A stretch of 55,556 nucleotides of DNA from Mogibacterium sp. (GCA_017432075.1 JAFRJV010000023.1:1-55556); one strand, 5' to 3'. Shown: positions 1 to 9,609, counted from the stretch's first letter. Program-made: numbers and translations. The notes: generated from the sequence alone by a model not told the origin.

Positions 1-6
1 CTCCTG

Positions 7-528
7 TTACAAACTGTATACGCGCTGCTGTATCCCGTCGAATAGAGACTTGAATTCAGCCTTGCCCTTCGTATCCTCGAAGCAGTTCTGACGCTCCAGC
101 AATTTCAATTTGATCGCATATCCGAACAGCACATGATCATCAAACATATGCAGTCCGACCAGTGAGTCAAGAGCCTCAAACTCGTATTCCAGAAGAACCT
201 TCTCCGCTTCAAGCGGGTTCTTTGCAGACAGTGCGGCAGCTACTACCTGGGCTATCTGACCATCTTTATCAAAGGCTGATGAATAGCTCTTGCCGAGATT
301 CATGCTTCTCTGATAATTCAGTTCTTTGGTCAGCATCCCGTAGAATTTTGCCCACTCCTCTACAAGCGGACCTTCTGTGGAAGAAAGAGTGAGGTCCTCA
401 AGAAGCTGATACTTTGCTTCACTCACATTTGACTGGCAGCATGACAGAAATTCGTCGTATGTGATCGGCATATCTCCGTCTGCTTTGAGGTCAGGAAGGC
501 TTGCTATCAGATAATAATACGAAGCCAT
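7..528 (-). CDS. DUF2764 family protein of V-type ATPase operon
   Basis: A 173-residue protein beginning MASYYYLIASLPDL, the opening typical of the DUF2764 family, which occurs almost only inside bacterial V/A-type ATPase operons. Its biochemical role is unknown; it is presumed to be an accessory of the rotary ATPase. No signal peptide or membrane segment is visible. The start has a clear AGGAGG-type ribosome site just upstream. It follows the subunit E gene by about 15 bases, and the remaining subunits should lie beyond the left edge. The family call rests on the N-terminal motif, length and neighbour. Confidence 0.8.
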   Translation of the reverse strand: MASYYYLIASLPDLKADGDMPITYDEFLSCCQSNVSEAKYQLLEDLTLSSTEGPLVEEWAKFYGMLTKELNYQRSMNLGKSYSSAFDKDGQIAQVVAAALSAKNPLEAEKVLLEYEFEALDSLVGLHMFDDHVLFGYAIKLKLLERQNCFEDTKGKAEFKSLFDGIQQRVYSL

Positions 529-543
529 ACCGCTCCTCCTTCT

Positions 544-1107
544 TTACTGGAAGTCGAGATCTCTGAAGTAAGGCATCAGCATTTCCATTATTCCGTCATC
601 TGAGCAGTCGAAATAACCGGATCCGTCCTTAGCTGCAAGGCGGAATCCATGCTGGACTTCCTTAGTCGGTCTGATTTCCAGTCCTTTCTTGATTTCCTCT
701 GCGAGCTCTTTCTTGAGAGCATCTCCGACCTCGGATACTTCTGCTGCGTAATCTGCAACATTTTCACCGGCAACGGCCGCGCGGATCAATTTGCCAAGCG
801 CTGCACCAGAAAGCTCTTTCCCGATATCAGCGGCGAGGATCTTTTCGAACTCACCCTGGATCTCGGTCTTAAATGCCAGGACAGCATCACGCTTCGCCTG
901 CTCGGCACTGACTGCGGCACTCTCTCTGAGAATTGAGATTTCCTTCTCAGCTGTATCCTTATACTGCTGTGCCTCAGACTTTGCCCCGGCAACGATTGAT
1001 TCGGCTTTCTTTTTTGCTTCTGCAATAATAGATTCCGCTTCGGCATTTGCCGCCTCTATCCCCTCTTTACGGATAGAGGAGACAAGGTCTTGAATCTGTA
1101 ATTCCAT
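544..1107 (-). CDS. atpE: V-type ATP synthase subunit E
   Basis: Peripheral stalk subunit E of a V/A-type rotary ATPase, which links the catalytic head to the membrane sector. The protein is about 187 residues, with an Ala/Glu/Lys-rich helical N-terminal half (repeated EAxxIIAEAKKKAES pattern) typical of the coiled-coil stalk, then a globular C-terminal part. I chose ATG at 1105-1107 rather than the ATG ten codons earlier, because an AGGAGGTG ribosome site lies directly before it. It is the first gene of the operon, with DUF2764 next and the rest beyond the window edge. Confidence 0.85.
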   Translation of the reverse strand: MELQIQDLVSSIRKEGIEAANAEAESIIAEAKKKAESIVAGAKSEAQQYKDTAEKEISILRESAAVSAEQAKRDAVLAFKTEIQGEFEKILAADIGKELSGAALGKLIRAAVAGENVADYAAEVSEVGDALKKELAEEIKKGLEIRPTKEVQHGFRLAAKDGSGYFDCSDDGIMEMLMPYFRDLDFQ

Positions 1108-1206
1108 AGGCACCTCCTGATTTTGAATCAATAACATTCATCACCGAAAACTTATGGCAGTACCCCTTGAAAGCAAGCGCTTCGGGGCACAGTTTCTCCT
1201 ATGTTA

Positions 1207-1235
1207 ATTATAACGGCACAACAGATGCACTTCAA
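1207..1235 (-). promoter_or_regulatory. Predicted promoter of the V-ATPase operon
   Basis: On the minus strand TTGAAG (1230-1235) and a perfect TATAAT (1207-1212) are separated by 17 bases. The start point would be near 1200, leaving a leader of about 93 bases before subunit E. A small CCCC/GGGG hairpin can form in the leader (about 1146-1186). No riboswitch was recognised. Confidence 0.6.
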
Positions 1236-1290
1236 ACAAAACATTATTTATTTTCTTTGACAATCTTTTAACGCAGTCATTTCAATGGTT

Positions 1291-1313
1291 AAAAAAAGAA
1301 CCCTTGCGGGCTC
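1291..1313 (-). terminator. Intrinsic terminator after the rlmH operon
   Basis: Minus-strand hairpin with a six-pair stem (GAGCCC/GGGTTC, one wobble) closed by a GCAA tetraloop, followed by seven T residues. It lies about 75 bases past the last small ORF of the prfB-addB-walJ-rlmH group and before the V-ATPase promoter. Confidence 0.75.
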
Positions 1314-1385
1314 CATACACAAAAAAACAATCTGAGCGCTATAAGGCTGTATTTTCAAGCGTTAGCGGAAACTCTTTTCAGCATT

Positions 1386-1541
1386 TCAGTCCCATAGAAA
1401 CATCCCTGCAGAGATCACATAAAACACCACCATCGACGCAACCAGTATAAGTGCCATGATCTTTGCGCCGGTGTTGAGACGCTTTCTGCTCTCCTCGTAA
1501 TCCTTCATCGTCTTGTTTGAATTGTTGCTTTTCTTTGCCAT
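1386..1541 (-). CDS. Small single-pass membrane protein (51 residues)
   Basis: Short ORF starting MAKKSNNSNKTMKDYEE, with a charged N-terminus followed by one hydrophobic helix (about residues 28-49) and ending FLWD. An AGAGGA ribosome site lies eight bases before ATG 1541. It starts 15 bases after the rlmH stop and is followed by a terminator, so it appears to be the last gene of that transcript. It resembles small Firmicutes membrane peptides of the DUF4044 kind in general plan only. An overlapping longer frame in the same place has no such signals. Function unknown. Confidence 0.6.
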   Translation of the reverse strand: MAKKSNNSNKTMKDYEESRKRLNTGAKIMALILVASMVVFYVISAGMFLWD

Positions 1542-1555
1542 CTTTAATTCCTCTT

Positions 1556-2035
1556 TTACTTATGATAAGTCTCACCTGCGTTGATCTTGAACGCCCTGTA
1601 TATCTGCTCAAGCAGCACTATGCGAGCCAGCTGGTGAGGCAGTGTGATCCTCCCGAAGCTCAGCCTCAGTGCGGCGCGGGATTTGACCTCTTTGCTGAGT
1701 CCCAGGCTGCCGCCGATCACAAAGTCTATCGTGGAGCTGGTGAATGATATCTCAGCGATCTTTGCCGCAAGGTCTTCTGACGAAAGTTCCTTCCCTCCTA
1801 TGTCCAGCGCTATGACATGGTCGCCGGCCGCGATCTTATCGAGTATCGACTTTCCTTCCTTAAATATTACATGCTCTTCATCTGCGCGTGATGCATGTGC
1901 AGGCAGCTTCTCCTCTTTTACCTCAATTACGGAAACATTGCAATAGGCACCGAGTCTTTTCATGTACTCGGCTGAGGCAGCTTCCCAGTATTTCTCTTTG
2001 AATTTTCCCACGCAGATGATTTTAATGTTGAGCAT
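1556..2035 (-). CDS. rlmH: 23S rRNA (pseudouridine-1915-N3)-methyltransferase
   Basis: SPOUT-class methyltransferase that methylates N3 of pseudouridine 1915 in helix 69 of 23S rRNA on the assembled 70S ribosome, using S-adenosylmethionine. It is full length at 159 residues. The C-terminal part has the knotted SAM-binding elements GGSLGLS and LSFGRITLPHQLARI, and ends EQIYRAFKINAGETYHK as family members do. The start follows the walJ stop by only 3 bases, suggesting translational coupling. Confidence 0.95.
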   Translation of the reverse strand: MLNIKIICVGKFKEKYWEAASAEYMKRLGAYCNVSVIEVKEEKLPAHASRADEEHVIFKEGKSILDKIAAGDHVIALDIGGKELSSEDLAAKIAEISFTSSTIDFVIGGSLGLSKEVKSRAALRLSFGRITLPHQLARIVLLEQIYRAFKINAGETYHK

Positions 2036-2038
2036 CCT

Positions 2039-2869
2039 TTATCCCCTCTGAAGATCAGGCATGAATGAAAGCCCCTCTTTTGCGGCTACATCAAGCAGGT
2101 AATCTTCCCCTCTGTGGAACCCTGCTGTCCCGAGCGCGTCTTCTACTGTCTGACGTGCAAACAGCGGAGCGTTGTTATGGAAGCTCAGATGTGCCAGCAT
2201 TATGCGGAGCGGCGTTTTGGCCTGTCTGGCCTTTCTGTCCGAAAGCAGGTATGCAAGTACCTCGCCTGCGTAATCGTTCGACAGGTGACCCTTATCGCCC
2301 TTGATCCTCACCTTGACAGGATAAGGATACTCTCCGAACATCAGCATGTCCACATCGTGATTTGCCTCAAAGACAAGCAGATCAGCATCTCTTATAGCCG
2401 CGTATATTTCCTCACTGACCACGCCCGTATCCGTAACGATAGCCAGCTTTTCACCGCCGGACGTAATGGTGAATCCCAGAGGTTCAGACGCATCGTGACT
2501 CAGCGGGAAAGCTCCGATCTCCATATCGTCGTCGTTGTCCAGCCTTACGATCTCGCCGGCGGACAGAAGGACTATCCTCTCCTGAGGTACATGGCAGAAG
2601 TTAGGCGTACTCTCCACCGTACCGCGGCTCACGTAGAAGAACGCGTTGCAGCACTTGCGCGATATCGCCCTGACGCTTTTCACATGATCGACGTGCTCAT
2701 GGGTGATAAGTACGGCATCGACATCAGCGGGATCTACACCGAGGTGTTCGAGTGCGCCGATGATAGTTTTTGCTGCAAGGCCTGCATCCACGAGAACAGT
2801 GCGGCCTTCCGTCATAATTATGTATGAATTTCCGGAGCTGCTGCTCCCAATTGAAACTGTTTTGATCAT
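2039..2869 (-). CDS. walJ: MBL-fold metallohydrolase, YycJ/WalJ family
   Basis: Metallo-beta-lactamase-fold hydrolase related to YycJ/WalJ, a 5'-3' exonuclease-like protein linked in Bacillus to the WalKR region and DNA repair. The metal-binding motif THEHVDHVKS is near residue 60, and further ligands occur in LSHDAS, VTDTG and LAHLSFHNN. ATG 2869 overlaps the addB stop (ATGA), so the two are translationally coupled. The longer frame reading back to 2938 lies inside addB and is rejected as the start. About 276 residues. The pairing with addB fits a DNA repair role, which is inference. Confidence 0.85.
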   Translation of the reverse strand: MIKTVSIGSSSSGNSYIIMTEGRTVLVDAGLAAKTIIGALEHLGVDPADVDAVLITHEHVDHVKSVRAISRKCCNAFFYVSRGTVESTPNFCHVPQERIVLLSAGEIVRLDNDDDMEIGAFPLSHDASEPLGFTITSGGEKLAIVTDTGVVSEEIYAAIRDADLLVFEANHDVDMLMFGEYPYPVKVRIKGDKGHLSNDYAGEVLAYLLSDRKARQAKTPLRIMLAHLSFHNNAPLFARQTVEDALGTAGFHRGEDYLLDVAAKEGLSFMPDLQRG

Positions 2870-5800
2870 TCTTTTTCTTTCGGTTTCGGCTTGATAGGGC
2901 GGATCGAATTTTTCACATATCCCCTGTCGCGTCTGCACACCGACCTGTAATTGCAGTAACCGCAGGCAAGCCTGTTGTCGACTCTGAGCGGATTGATGCC
3001 TATCTTTCCGCCGAGAATGCCTTCGGCCGTTTCCTCTATCCGGGCTATGACTTCACCGCGGACTTCCTCATATTCCTCGCGGCTTATCCCGCCTTTCTTT
3101 GACGAGAGCACCTTCTCAGGCATGGCGCCGAGCACCCCCTCTTCATTTATGAAAGTGCCTTTCAGTTTGAACTCGTCTTCCGCATCCTTCTCAAGCAGTG
3201 TATTGATCTGATTCTCGCTCTTGTCGTTTATAGATTCGATCGGATCCTTGATATTGAAATAGAACATCCCTGCCGGAGTGAGATCTCCGGACGTTGCTGA
3301 GATCAGGTAGATCATAAGCTGCATCTTATATCCCTGCCGCATCTTCCAGAGATCGAGCCTGTCGCTGCCAGTCTTGTAATCTATGATGCGCACACGGCTC
3401 TCCCCGCCTATATCCATGATATCGGCACGGTCTATCTTCCCCTCAACGTACACTTCACCGTCACCGGCGCTTATCCTGAGCGGTTCCAGCTTTGCGTGCC
3501 TGCCGAACGGTTCTTCGAACGATGCGCTCACAACAGACTCAGCGGCCAGCTGTGTCGCCATCGCCTTCGCAGCCGAAGCGCAGATCTCGCGTATGCGGCT
3601 CATGCGGTACTCTTCACATCCGGTGGATACGAAGAGTCCTCCCATGTAGTTCTGAGACAGCTCGTCGAGAGCTGCCGTCACCAGCTCCTCCAGAGAGTCA
3701 TCGTCAGGGATCTCATCAGCTTTCATTATCTGTCTTGCAACAGCCATGAGGCATTCATGGTAGACATCTCCGACTGAACGGGCGTCGCTCGCGAATGTTC
3801 TCTCCTCTTTCGGTCTGAGGCCTCTGTCGATGAAATACCTGAACGGACAGTCTATATAACTGCCTATAGATGAAGCACTCAGTGACAGGCTGCCGTCTTT
3901 CCTGCAGAAGAGGTCCTTTGCCGCAGCGCGGCTGAGCGGGCGCTGCACGTTGTCATAAGCAGCCGCCTTCAGCATTGTATCCAGATCGTCCCTGCGGTTG
4001 TCAGCATACCAGTGGAGCATCGCCCTCGTGAGAGAGTCCGGCTCATCCGGAGCATTTGCATCTTTTATTCGGTTGATGAGATGTCTCATTCCGTCACCGG
4101 CAGTATTTATCCTGTCGGTCTCACCGGCTTTCAGAGAATCCCCCCGCCCCATGCTTATGATGTCTTTCCGGATCAGACCGTCATAGTCGATCCTCGGGAA
4201 CAGCATCCTCAGCGAGTCGATCACCGGCGACGGGCTTGTATCTCTTCCCTCGGTGTCCGTCATCGACCAGCTGATATATATCTTTTCGGAAGGTCTTGCC
4301 ATCATACGGTACATGGCGGCATTCTCTTCGTCCATTTTTATATCATCGAGACTTCCCAGCGCGAAGCCTTTAGTCTTGAAGTATTCCTTCTCATCCAGCG
4401 AAAACAGGCCTTCTGTCTGAGGCGAAAGCGGCATCACACCTTCGCATGCGCCGAGTATGACCGCCGCCTTCATCTGACGCGGCCTGGTCCTTATCATGGT
4501 ACCCATGGAAAGACCGTCGACGGATGGAGGTATCACTCCTACTTCAACATCTGAAAGGCCGGCCACATATATATCCGTAAACTCCGCAAGATCCATAGCG
4601 GAATCGCCCATGATGCCGTCTATCTGTCCGAGCAGCTCCATCGCTTTTGCAAAACTCTGGGTCATGCGCTGAGCTTCATCATGCAGTCCTTTTTCATCCT
4701 GGATCACAGCAGCTTCTGCGACTTTGTCTGCAAGCTTCCACTCATCATCAAGATATGCCCTGAAGTCTCTGATGAACTCAGCGACCGTTCCGGACTTTGC
4801 TATCGCAGCCAGCTTCGATATGCGGCAGGATAAGGCATCTCTTACGGATTCGATCCTGTCGAACGTTTCTTCCCCGAGATCGTCCCTGCCGTATTTAAAA
4901 GGCTTGTCCCACATGGAGCCTTTGATGCGGTATCCTCTCGCGTAGTTTTCCAGGTCTTCTATGTCGCTGTCGTCAATATCCGTGAGTCCCGTCTTGAGCA
5001 TGGCGAAAAGATACTGCGAAGACTTGCGGTGCACAAGGAATTCGAGGAGATTGACGATGAACCCTACAGCAGCGCTGTCTGTTATGTCACGCGACGTATC
5101 CGCAAAAACAGGCAGTCCGTATTCCTCAAAGACACGCCTGATGACCGGCTGCATCGCGCCTTCATCATTGGCTATCAGCTGGATCTCGCGCATCTTATAT
5201 CCGAGGTCCCGGATCAGGTGCCACACGTAAGCAGCTGCGCTTTCCGCCTCGTAATACGAGTTCGCAGCGCACACGACAGTAAGATCTTCCGGCACAAAGT
5301 CAGCATTTTCCGCTTTTTCGGCACGGCTGAGAACATCCTTCCAAAGAGACTTCTCCATGCGTCTGACCGTCTCGCTCTTTTGCGACTCGTATGAGGCCGG
5401 GATATCTTCATAACTTACATCTATGTTATTGTCTGCGCCCAGCTGTCTGAGCGATGCGGTAAGTCTCCCGTCCAGCCCGAAGTCACTTTTATTGACTATG
5501 AAGCTGACCGACTCAGCAGTCTTTGCGAGCTCTATCACCGCATCGGCAAACTTCGGAGTGATGCTGTCATAACCGTAGATCCAGACCGTTTTTCCGCGGA
5601 TGAGTTTCGATTCCTTTATCGCGCTGACATACATGGAAATGTAGTCCTCGGAGTCAGTGTACCTTCCCCCGATGGCCTCCTCATACGCTGTTATCACGCC
5701 GCTCAGCTCCTTCAGCTTTGCCTCGAGGATCGGATCATCTCCGGCATCTCCTATCATCTCCTGCAGTTTTTCAACAGTGCAGTCCTGCTGCTTGAACTCG

Positions 5801-6162
5801 GAGATAAAGTCATTGAGCATGGAAGTGAAAGTAAGTTTGCCGGCCACTCTGCTGAAGATATCGAAGTCATCTGCGTGCTCGCGTATGAGCATCGACAGCA
5901 GCATGAAGCGCCCGTACTTGTCTATCATTCTGACAGATTCGGTTCCCTGCTCCGTCAGGATTTTAAGTCCGAGCCGGTTCATGGATGTGATCTCTGCGTT
6001 GAACAGGCAGTCCGTCTCCAGATACTTCAGCGCTTGCTCCTCCGCTACCAGAGTGTACTGATCAGGCACCAAAACAAGCGTCTCACCTCCGTGCTCTCTT
6101 ACACGGTCATAGATGAAACGCTCTTTGTCGATATTCTCTCTGCCTGCAAATAATCTCAGCAT
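2866..6162 (-). CDS. addB: Helicase/exonuclease AddAB, subunit AddB
   Basis: AddB subunit of the RecBCD-like AddAB helicase-nuclease that resects double-strand ends and recognises Chi. The protein has 1098 residues. The C-terminal nuclease shows DCPFRYF, VEGKIDRAD, IIDYKTG and MQLMIYL, and the iron-sulphur cysteines are completed by CGYCNYRSVC near the end. The usual N-terminal GxxGxGKT loop is replaced by AGRENIDKE, so nucleotide binding by this subunit is doubtful. addA is not adjacent, which is unusual. It lies 12 bases downstream of prfB and overlaps walJ by four. Confidence 0.92.
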   Translation of the reverse strand: MLRLFAGRENIDKERFIYDRVREHGGETLVLVPDQYTLVAEEQALKYLETDCLFNAEITSMNRLGLKILTEQGTESVRMIDKYGRFMLLSMLIREHADDFDIFSRVAGKLTFTSMLNDFISEFKQQDCTVEKLQEMIGDAGDDPILEAKLKELSGVITAYEEAIGGRYTDSEDYISMYVSAIKESKLIRGKTVWIYGYDSITPKFADAVIELAKTAESVSFIVNKSDFGLDGRLTASLRQLGADNNIDVSYEDIPASYESQKSETVRRMEKSLWKDVLSRAEKAENADFVPEDLTVVCAANSYYEAESAAAYVWHLIRDLGYKMREIQLIANDEGAMQPVIRRVFEEYGLPVFADTSRDITDSAAVGFIVNLLEFLVHRKSSQYLFAMLKTGLTDIDDSDIEDLENYARGYRIKGSMWDKPFKYGRDDLGEETFDRIESVRDALSCRISKLAAIAKSGTVAEFIRDFRAYLDDEWKLADKVAEAAVIQDEKGLHDEAQRMTQSFAKAMELLGQIDGIMGDSAMDLAEFTDIYVAGLSDVEVGVIPPSVDGLSMGTMIRTRPRQMKAAVILGACEGVMPLSPQTEGLFSLDEKEYFKTKGFALGSLDDIKMDEENAAMYRMMARPSEKIYISWSMTDTEGRDTSPSPVIDSLRMLFPRIDYDGLIRKDIISMGRGDSLKAGETDRINTAGDGMRHLINRIKDANAPDEPDSLTRAMLHWYADNRRDDLDTMLKAAAYDNVQRPLSRAAAKDLFCRKDGSLSLSASSIGSYIDCPFRYFIDRGLRPKEERTFASDARSVGDVYHECLMAVARQIMKADEIPDDDSLEELVTAALDELSQNYMGGLFVSTGCEEYRMSRIREICASAAKAMATQLAAESVVSASFEEPFGRHAKLEPLRISAGDGEVYVEGKIDRADIMDIGGESRVRIIDYKTGSDRLDLWKMRQGYKMQLMIYLISATSGDLTPAGMFYFNIKDPIESINDKSENQINTLLEKDAEDEFKLKGTFINEEGVLGAMPEKVLSSKKGGISREEYEEVRGEVIARIEETAEGILGGKIGINPLRVDNRLACGYCNYRSVCRRDRGYVKNSIRPIKPKPKEKE

Positions 6163-6174
6163 TTATTCCGTTGT

Positions 6175-7291
6175 TTATCCGTTTGCCTTCGCCGCGTCCT
6201 GCGATAATTTGGCACGGACGAATATATCAAGGTCTCCGTCCATTACGGCCTCTACATTGCCGACTTCGGCGCCGGTCCGCGTGTCCTTCACCATTGTGTA
6301 TGGCTGGAACACGTAGTTTCTGATCTGCGAGCCCCATGTCGCCATCGACTGGTCGCCCTTTATCTCATTGAGGTTCTCCTTGTGGGCTTCCTCTGCGATC
6401 CTTGTAAGTTTGGATATGAGGATCTTCATCGCGACTTCGCGGTTCATTATCTGCGAGCGCTCGTTCTGGCATGTGACAACAATGCCTGTAGGGATGTGTG
6501 TGATCCTTACGGCAGAGTCCGTCGTGTTTACATGCTGGCCCCCGGCGCCGCCCGATCTGTAGGTGTCTATCTTGAGATCGTTAGGGTCGATATTGACCTC
6601 GATCTCGTCACCTATGTCAGGAACGACTTCTACGGCAGCGAATGACGTCTGCCTCTTTCCCATGGCATTGAACGGGGATATGCGCACGAGCCTGTGCACA
6701 CCGTTCTCAGACTTCAGCAGTCCGTAGGCGTTGTCGCCGCTCACCTCGATCGTCGAGCTTTTGATTCCGTAATCCACGTCATCCTGCCTGTCGAGGATCT
6801 TAGTTTTGAAGCCCTTCTTTTCGCAGTATCTCAGATACATCCTCTCGAGCATCTCTGCCCAGTCGTTGGCATCGACTCCGCCCGTACCTGAGTGTATGCT
6901 CAGTATACAGTCCTTGCTGTCGTATTTTCCGGACAGCAGCATGTTGGTCTTGAGGTCTTCCAGCTCATCTGAAAGCCTTTCGAAACTCGCGATTACGCCC
7001 TTCGCTTCGTCCTCGTCCTCAAGTTCTTCCGCTATATCTATAAGCTCAGGAAGCTCGTCCGCCTCTGAAGCCAGCCTTTCATACAGGCTAAGCTTGTCCT
7101 CAAGAGACTTTTTCTCCTTGAGCACCTTCTGTGCGTTCTTCTGGTCGTTCCAAAAGCCTTCCTTAAGGCTCTCATCCTCGAGCTCTTTTATCCTTTTCCT
7201 AAGACCCTCCGGGTCAAAGATAACCTCCCACTTCCGCTATCTGCTCCTTGAGAGCCGGAAGCTGGCTTCTTATTTCATCAAGCTGTAACAT
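6175..7291 (-). CDS. prfB: Peptide chain release factor 2 (programmed +1 frameshift)
   Basis: RF2 recognises UAA and UGA stop codons and triggers peptidyl-tRNA hydrolysis. The first 25 codons (from ATG 7291) end at an in-frame UGA within CTTTGAC (7214-7219). It is preceded by the Shine-Dalgarno-like GGAGGT and a TAT codon, exactly the autoregulatory +1 shift site of bacterial prfB. After the shift the protein continues DPEGLRKRIKELED and totals about 371 residues. The SPF anticodon-like tripeptide (RISPFNAMG) and the catalytic GGQ loop (GGAGGQHVNTT) are present. The site should be annotated as a joined CDS, not a truncated one. Confidence 0.97.
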
Positions 7292-7329
7292 TGTTCCTCC
7301 AATTACGAATAGTTTTCAGCTGTAACGCC

Positions 7330-9609
7330 CTATGCAGCTTTGTCGCTGCCCAGTACTTTCTGGTTCAGCAGGCCCATGCGTTCCGCCTGCAGTATCATGT
7401 CAAGCTGCAGCATCATCTGATTGGCGGCATTTCCGAATGCTCCGAACAGTATGTCGAATATGATAGCCGCAATTACGTACTCCTTGCCTATGCCCAGCTG
7501 TCCGATTATGACTACATATGACAGAAGGTTTACACCCGGTATAGGAGGTGCTGCAACGAGCAGGATCAGTGCGAATACTATCGCCGTAAGTATCCACACA
7601 GGTGTTATTGCCACACCGCTTCTGAGCGCGGCAAAAATTACAAATGAGATCATTCCGACGATGCTCGCAGGCATGTAGAGCACCAGTCCCAGCGGAAGCA
7701 CTCTCTGAGTGAATATCTTCTGCATGCCGAGACTCTTTATACAGCTTTTTTCCGAAAGGTCATATGAGTCAGCATCCAGCCCGTTCTTCAATGTAAGGAT
7801 GAACGACGGCCAGAGCTTCTTCATAAGAATGCCCGGCTTTACCTTGAATCTGTTGCTGACCAGAATCAGCACCAGTACCATGACCAGCAGTGAAACTATT
7901 ATAGAAAACGGTATCACCACCAGAAGCATCATGAGCAGCTGCGCATTGTGGCTTATCACAAGCTGCGCTGTCAGGAAAACCGTAAATGTAGGCATCAGTG
8001 CCGCTATCCACTGTGCAAGCTGCGTGCTTACCAGATTGAGCTGATGGATGAGCGTAACGATCCCCGATGCCTGCTGACCTACTGCCATGGTGGCATATGC
8101 GAAAATGATACCCATAAGTATCAGCTGTGCGGTGTTGAAGTCCCTTATAGGATCGAGCATGTTCTCAGGAACAACACTGAAAAATCCCCTTATAAGATCA
8201 GACAGTACGTTTCTGGAAAACCCGTTGTAGTTGAACTGATGTCCGGATATAAGTACGGCTGCAACTATGGTGATCACACCCAGCACAAGGCTGATAATGA
8301 AATATCTGCCGGTGATGATGCCTGCGTTACCGCCCTGCTCCGACACTTCACGGGTATCGAGCATGGTGGACATGACTATGATGAGCATGGCAGGTGCCGA
8401 TACACTGTAGAGGATGTTGTTCCAGAGGTCATATACCGGCATCAGAAGTCCGTCGGTAACGAACAGCGCATCACCCTCGTTCAGCGAAACAAGGGCAACG
8501 CTGCCGGCGATAATGCCGAAAATGATCGTAAAGATAACTACGATTACAGGGTTAATACTCATCCTGCGCATCGGGATCTTCATTATATTTGTCCCGTGCG
8601 TATAGCTGTATGTAGGACTGATGCCTGCTGATGAAAGCAGACCGCGGCTCCATTCATCAGTAGAGTTTTTTGTCTTGCTGAAAGGATTGAATGCGGAACC
8701 TGCATGTTCGATTCTGATCGAAGGTCTTCCGAACCTTATGCTCGCGATAACCTTAACCATGTTAAGATCACCGAAGCGCTGCCAGATGCTCAGCAGAGCT
8801 TCCTCGACCGTGAATCGTATTCTGATACGGTTCTGTCTCTCAGTACCGGTTCCCTTGAGGAATCCTTCAAGATCGTCCGAGATGCGCTCTACGCTTTCCC
8901 CGTTCAGTATGAAGCTTCTCCTGACTGATATGGAATCGATGATCTCACGTATGAACACTGTCGTCATAATGATCACCGCTATGGAATTGCATATATTCTG
9001 AAGCGATATACCATAGTACAGTGTCTGGGCAGCCATACCCAGTACAGGGAGCACCCAGATGCATATCAATGCGTTGTACTCTTTTTCCGGGATAGAATTC
9101 CTCTCACTGAGCGTCCTTACCAGCAGGATGATGACCGCTGCGGCAGAAAGCACAGGAAGCACAGGGAAGAGGATCCCTCTATGATAAAAATTCTGTTCGT
9201 CAAAGCTGTAGAGGAATCCGAAGAAGTTTGAAAGTATGACGAGCATCACGCCCGCTCCGCACAGGCCGTAAACTACGTTGCGCTGTCTCTTGTCTTGACC
9301 TTTACCTCTTTCCTCAAGCAATGCATCAAGCAGGCTGCTGCCGAGTGCAAGCAGCACAAACATACCGGCAAAAACGACAAAATTGCTTATCCTCACCATG
9401 AGATACCCGGTCCTTGTCGGATCTCCGCGGTAAAAATAAGCCATTGCGTCCGAGATGTTGATCACCGTATTTGTAAGCAGAGTCGCAATTATAACCTTTG
9501 TCGCTCTGCGTTCTCCGGCGTCATACATACGGATGGAAAGTACTGCCATCAGGCAGAACATCGCAAATCCGGATTCAATTATTATGTGCAGGAATGTTAC
9601 TAGATTCAT
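7330..9609 (-). CDS. Fusion: 7-TM sensor-like region, ATPase-like domain, SDF dicarboxylate/amino acid symporter
   Basis: A 759-residue protein with three parts. Residues about 1-230 contain seven hydrophobic helices resembling the membrane sensor regions of Firmicutes signalling proteins. Residues about 235-345 look like a degraded histidine-kinase-type ATPase fold (RIRFTVEEALLSIW resembles an N box; GTNIMKIPM resembles the end strand). Residues about 350-745 match the sodium:dicarboxylate/glutamate symporter family, with its SAPAMLIIVMST and APPIPGVNLLS segments. Ordinary SDF transporters are about 400-450 residues. It follows the HAD gene by 7 bases. Substrate cannot be read from sequence. 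Confidence 0.75.
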   Translation of the reverse strand: MNLVTFLHIIIESGFAMFCLMAVLSIRMYDAGERRATKVIIATLLTNTVINISDAMAYFYRGDPTRTGYLMVRISNFVVFAGMFVLLALGSSLLDALLEERGKGQDKRQRNVVYGLCGAGVMLVILSNFFGFLYSFDEQNFYHRGILFPVLPVLSAAAVIILLVRTLSERNSIPEKEYNALICIWVLPVLGMAAQTLYYGISLQNICNSIAVIIMTTVFIREIIDSISVRRSFILNGESVERISDDLEGFLKGTGTERQNRIRIRFTVEEALLSIWQRFGDLNMVKVIASIRFGRPSIRIEHAGSAFNPFSKTKNSTDEWSRGLLSSAGISPTYSYTHGTNIMKIPMRRMSINPVIVVIFTIIFGIIAGSVALVSLNEGDALFVTDGLLMPVYDLWNNILYSVSAPAMLIIVMSTMLDTREVSEQGGNAGIITGRYFIISLVLGVITIVAAVLISGHQFNYNGFSRNVLSDLIRGFFSVVPENMLDPIRDFNTAQLILMGIIFAYATMAVGQQASGIVTLIHQLNLVSTQLAQWIAALMPTFTVFLTAQLVISHNAQLLMMLLVVIPFSIIVSLLVMVLVLILVSNRFKVKPGILMKKLWPSFILTLKNGLDADSYDLSEKSCIKSLGMQKIFTQRVLPLGLVLYMPASIVGMISFVIFAALRSGVAITPVWILTAIVFALILLVAAPPIPGVNLLSYVVIIGQLGIGKEYVIAAIIFDILFGAFGNAANQMMLQLDMILQAERMGLLNQKVLGSDKAA

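Noticed and set aside
1378-1611. 77-codon minus-strand frame over the small membrane peptide
   Set aside because: Different frame with no ribosome site, overlapping rlmH. The 51-codon frame at 1386-1541 has the membrane helix and a ribosome site.
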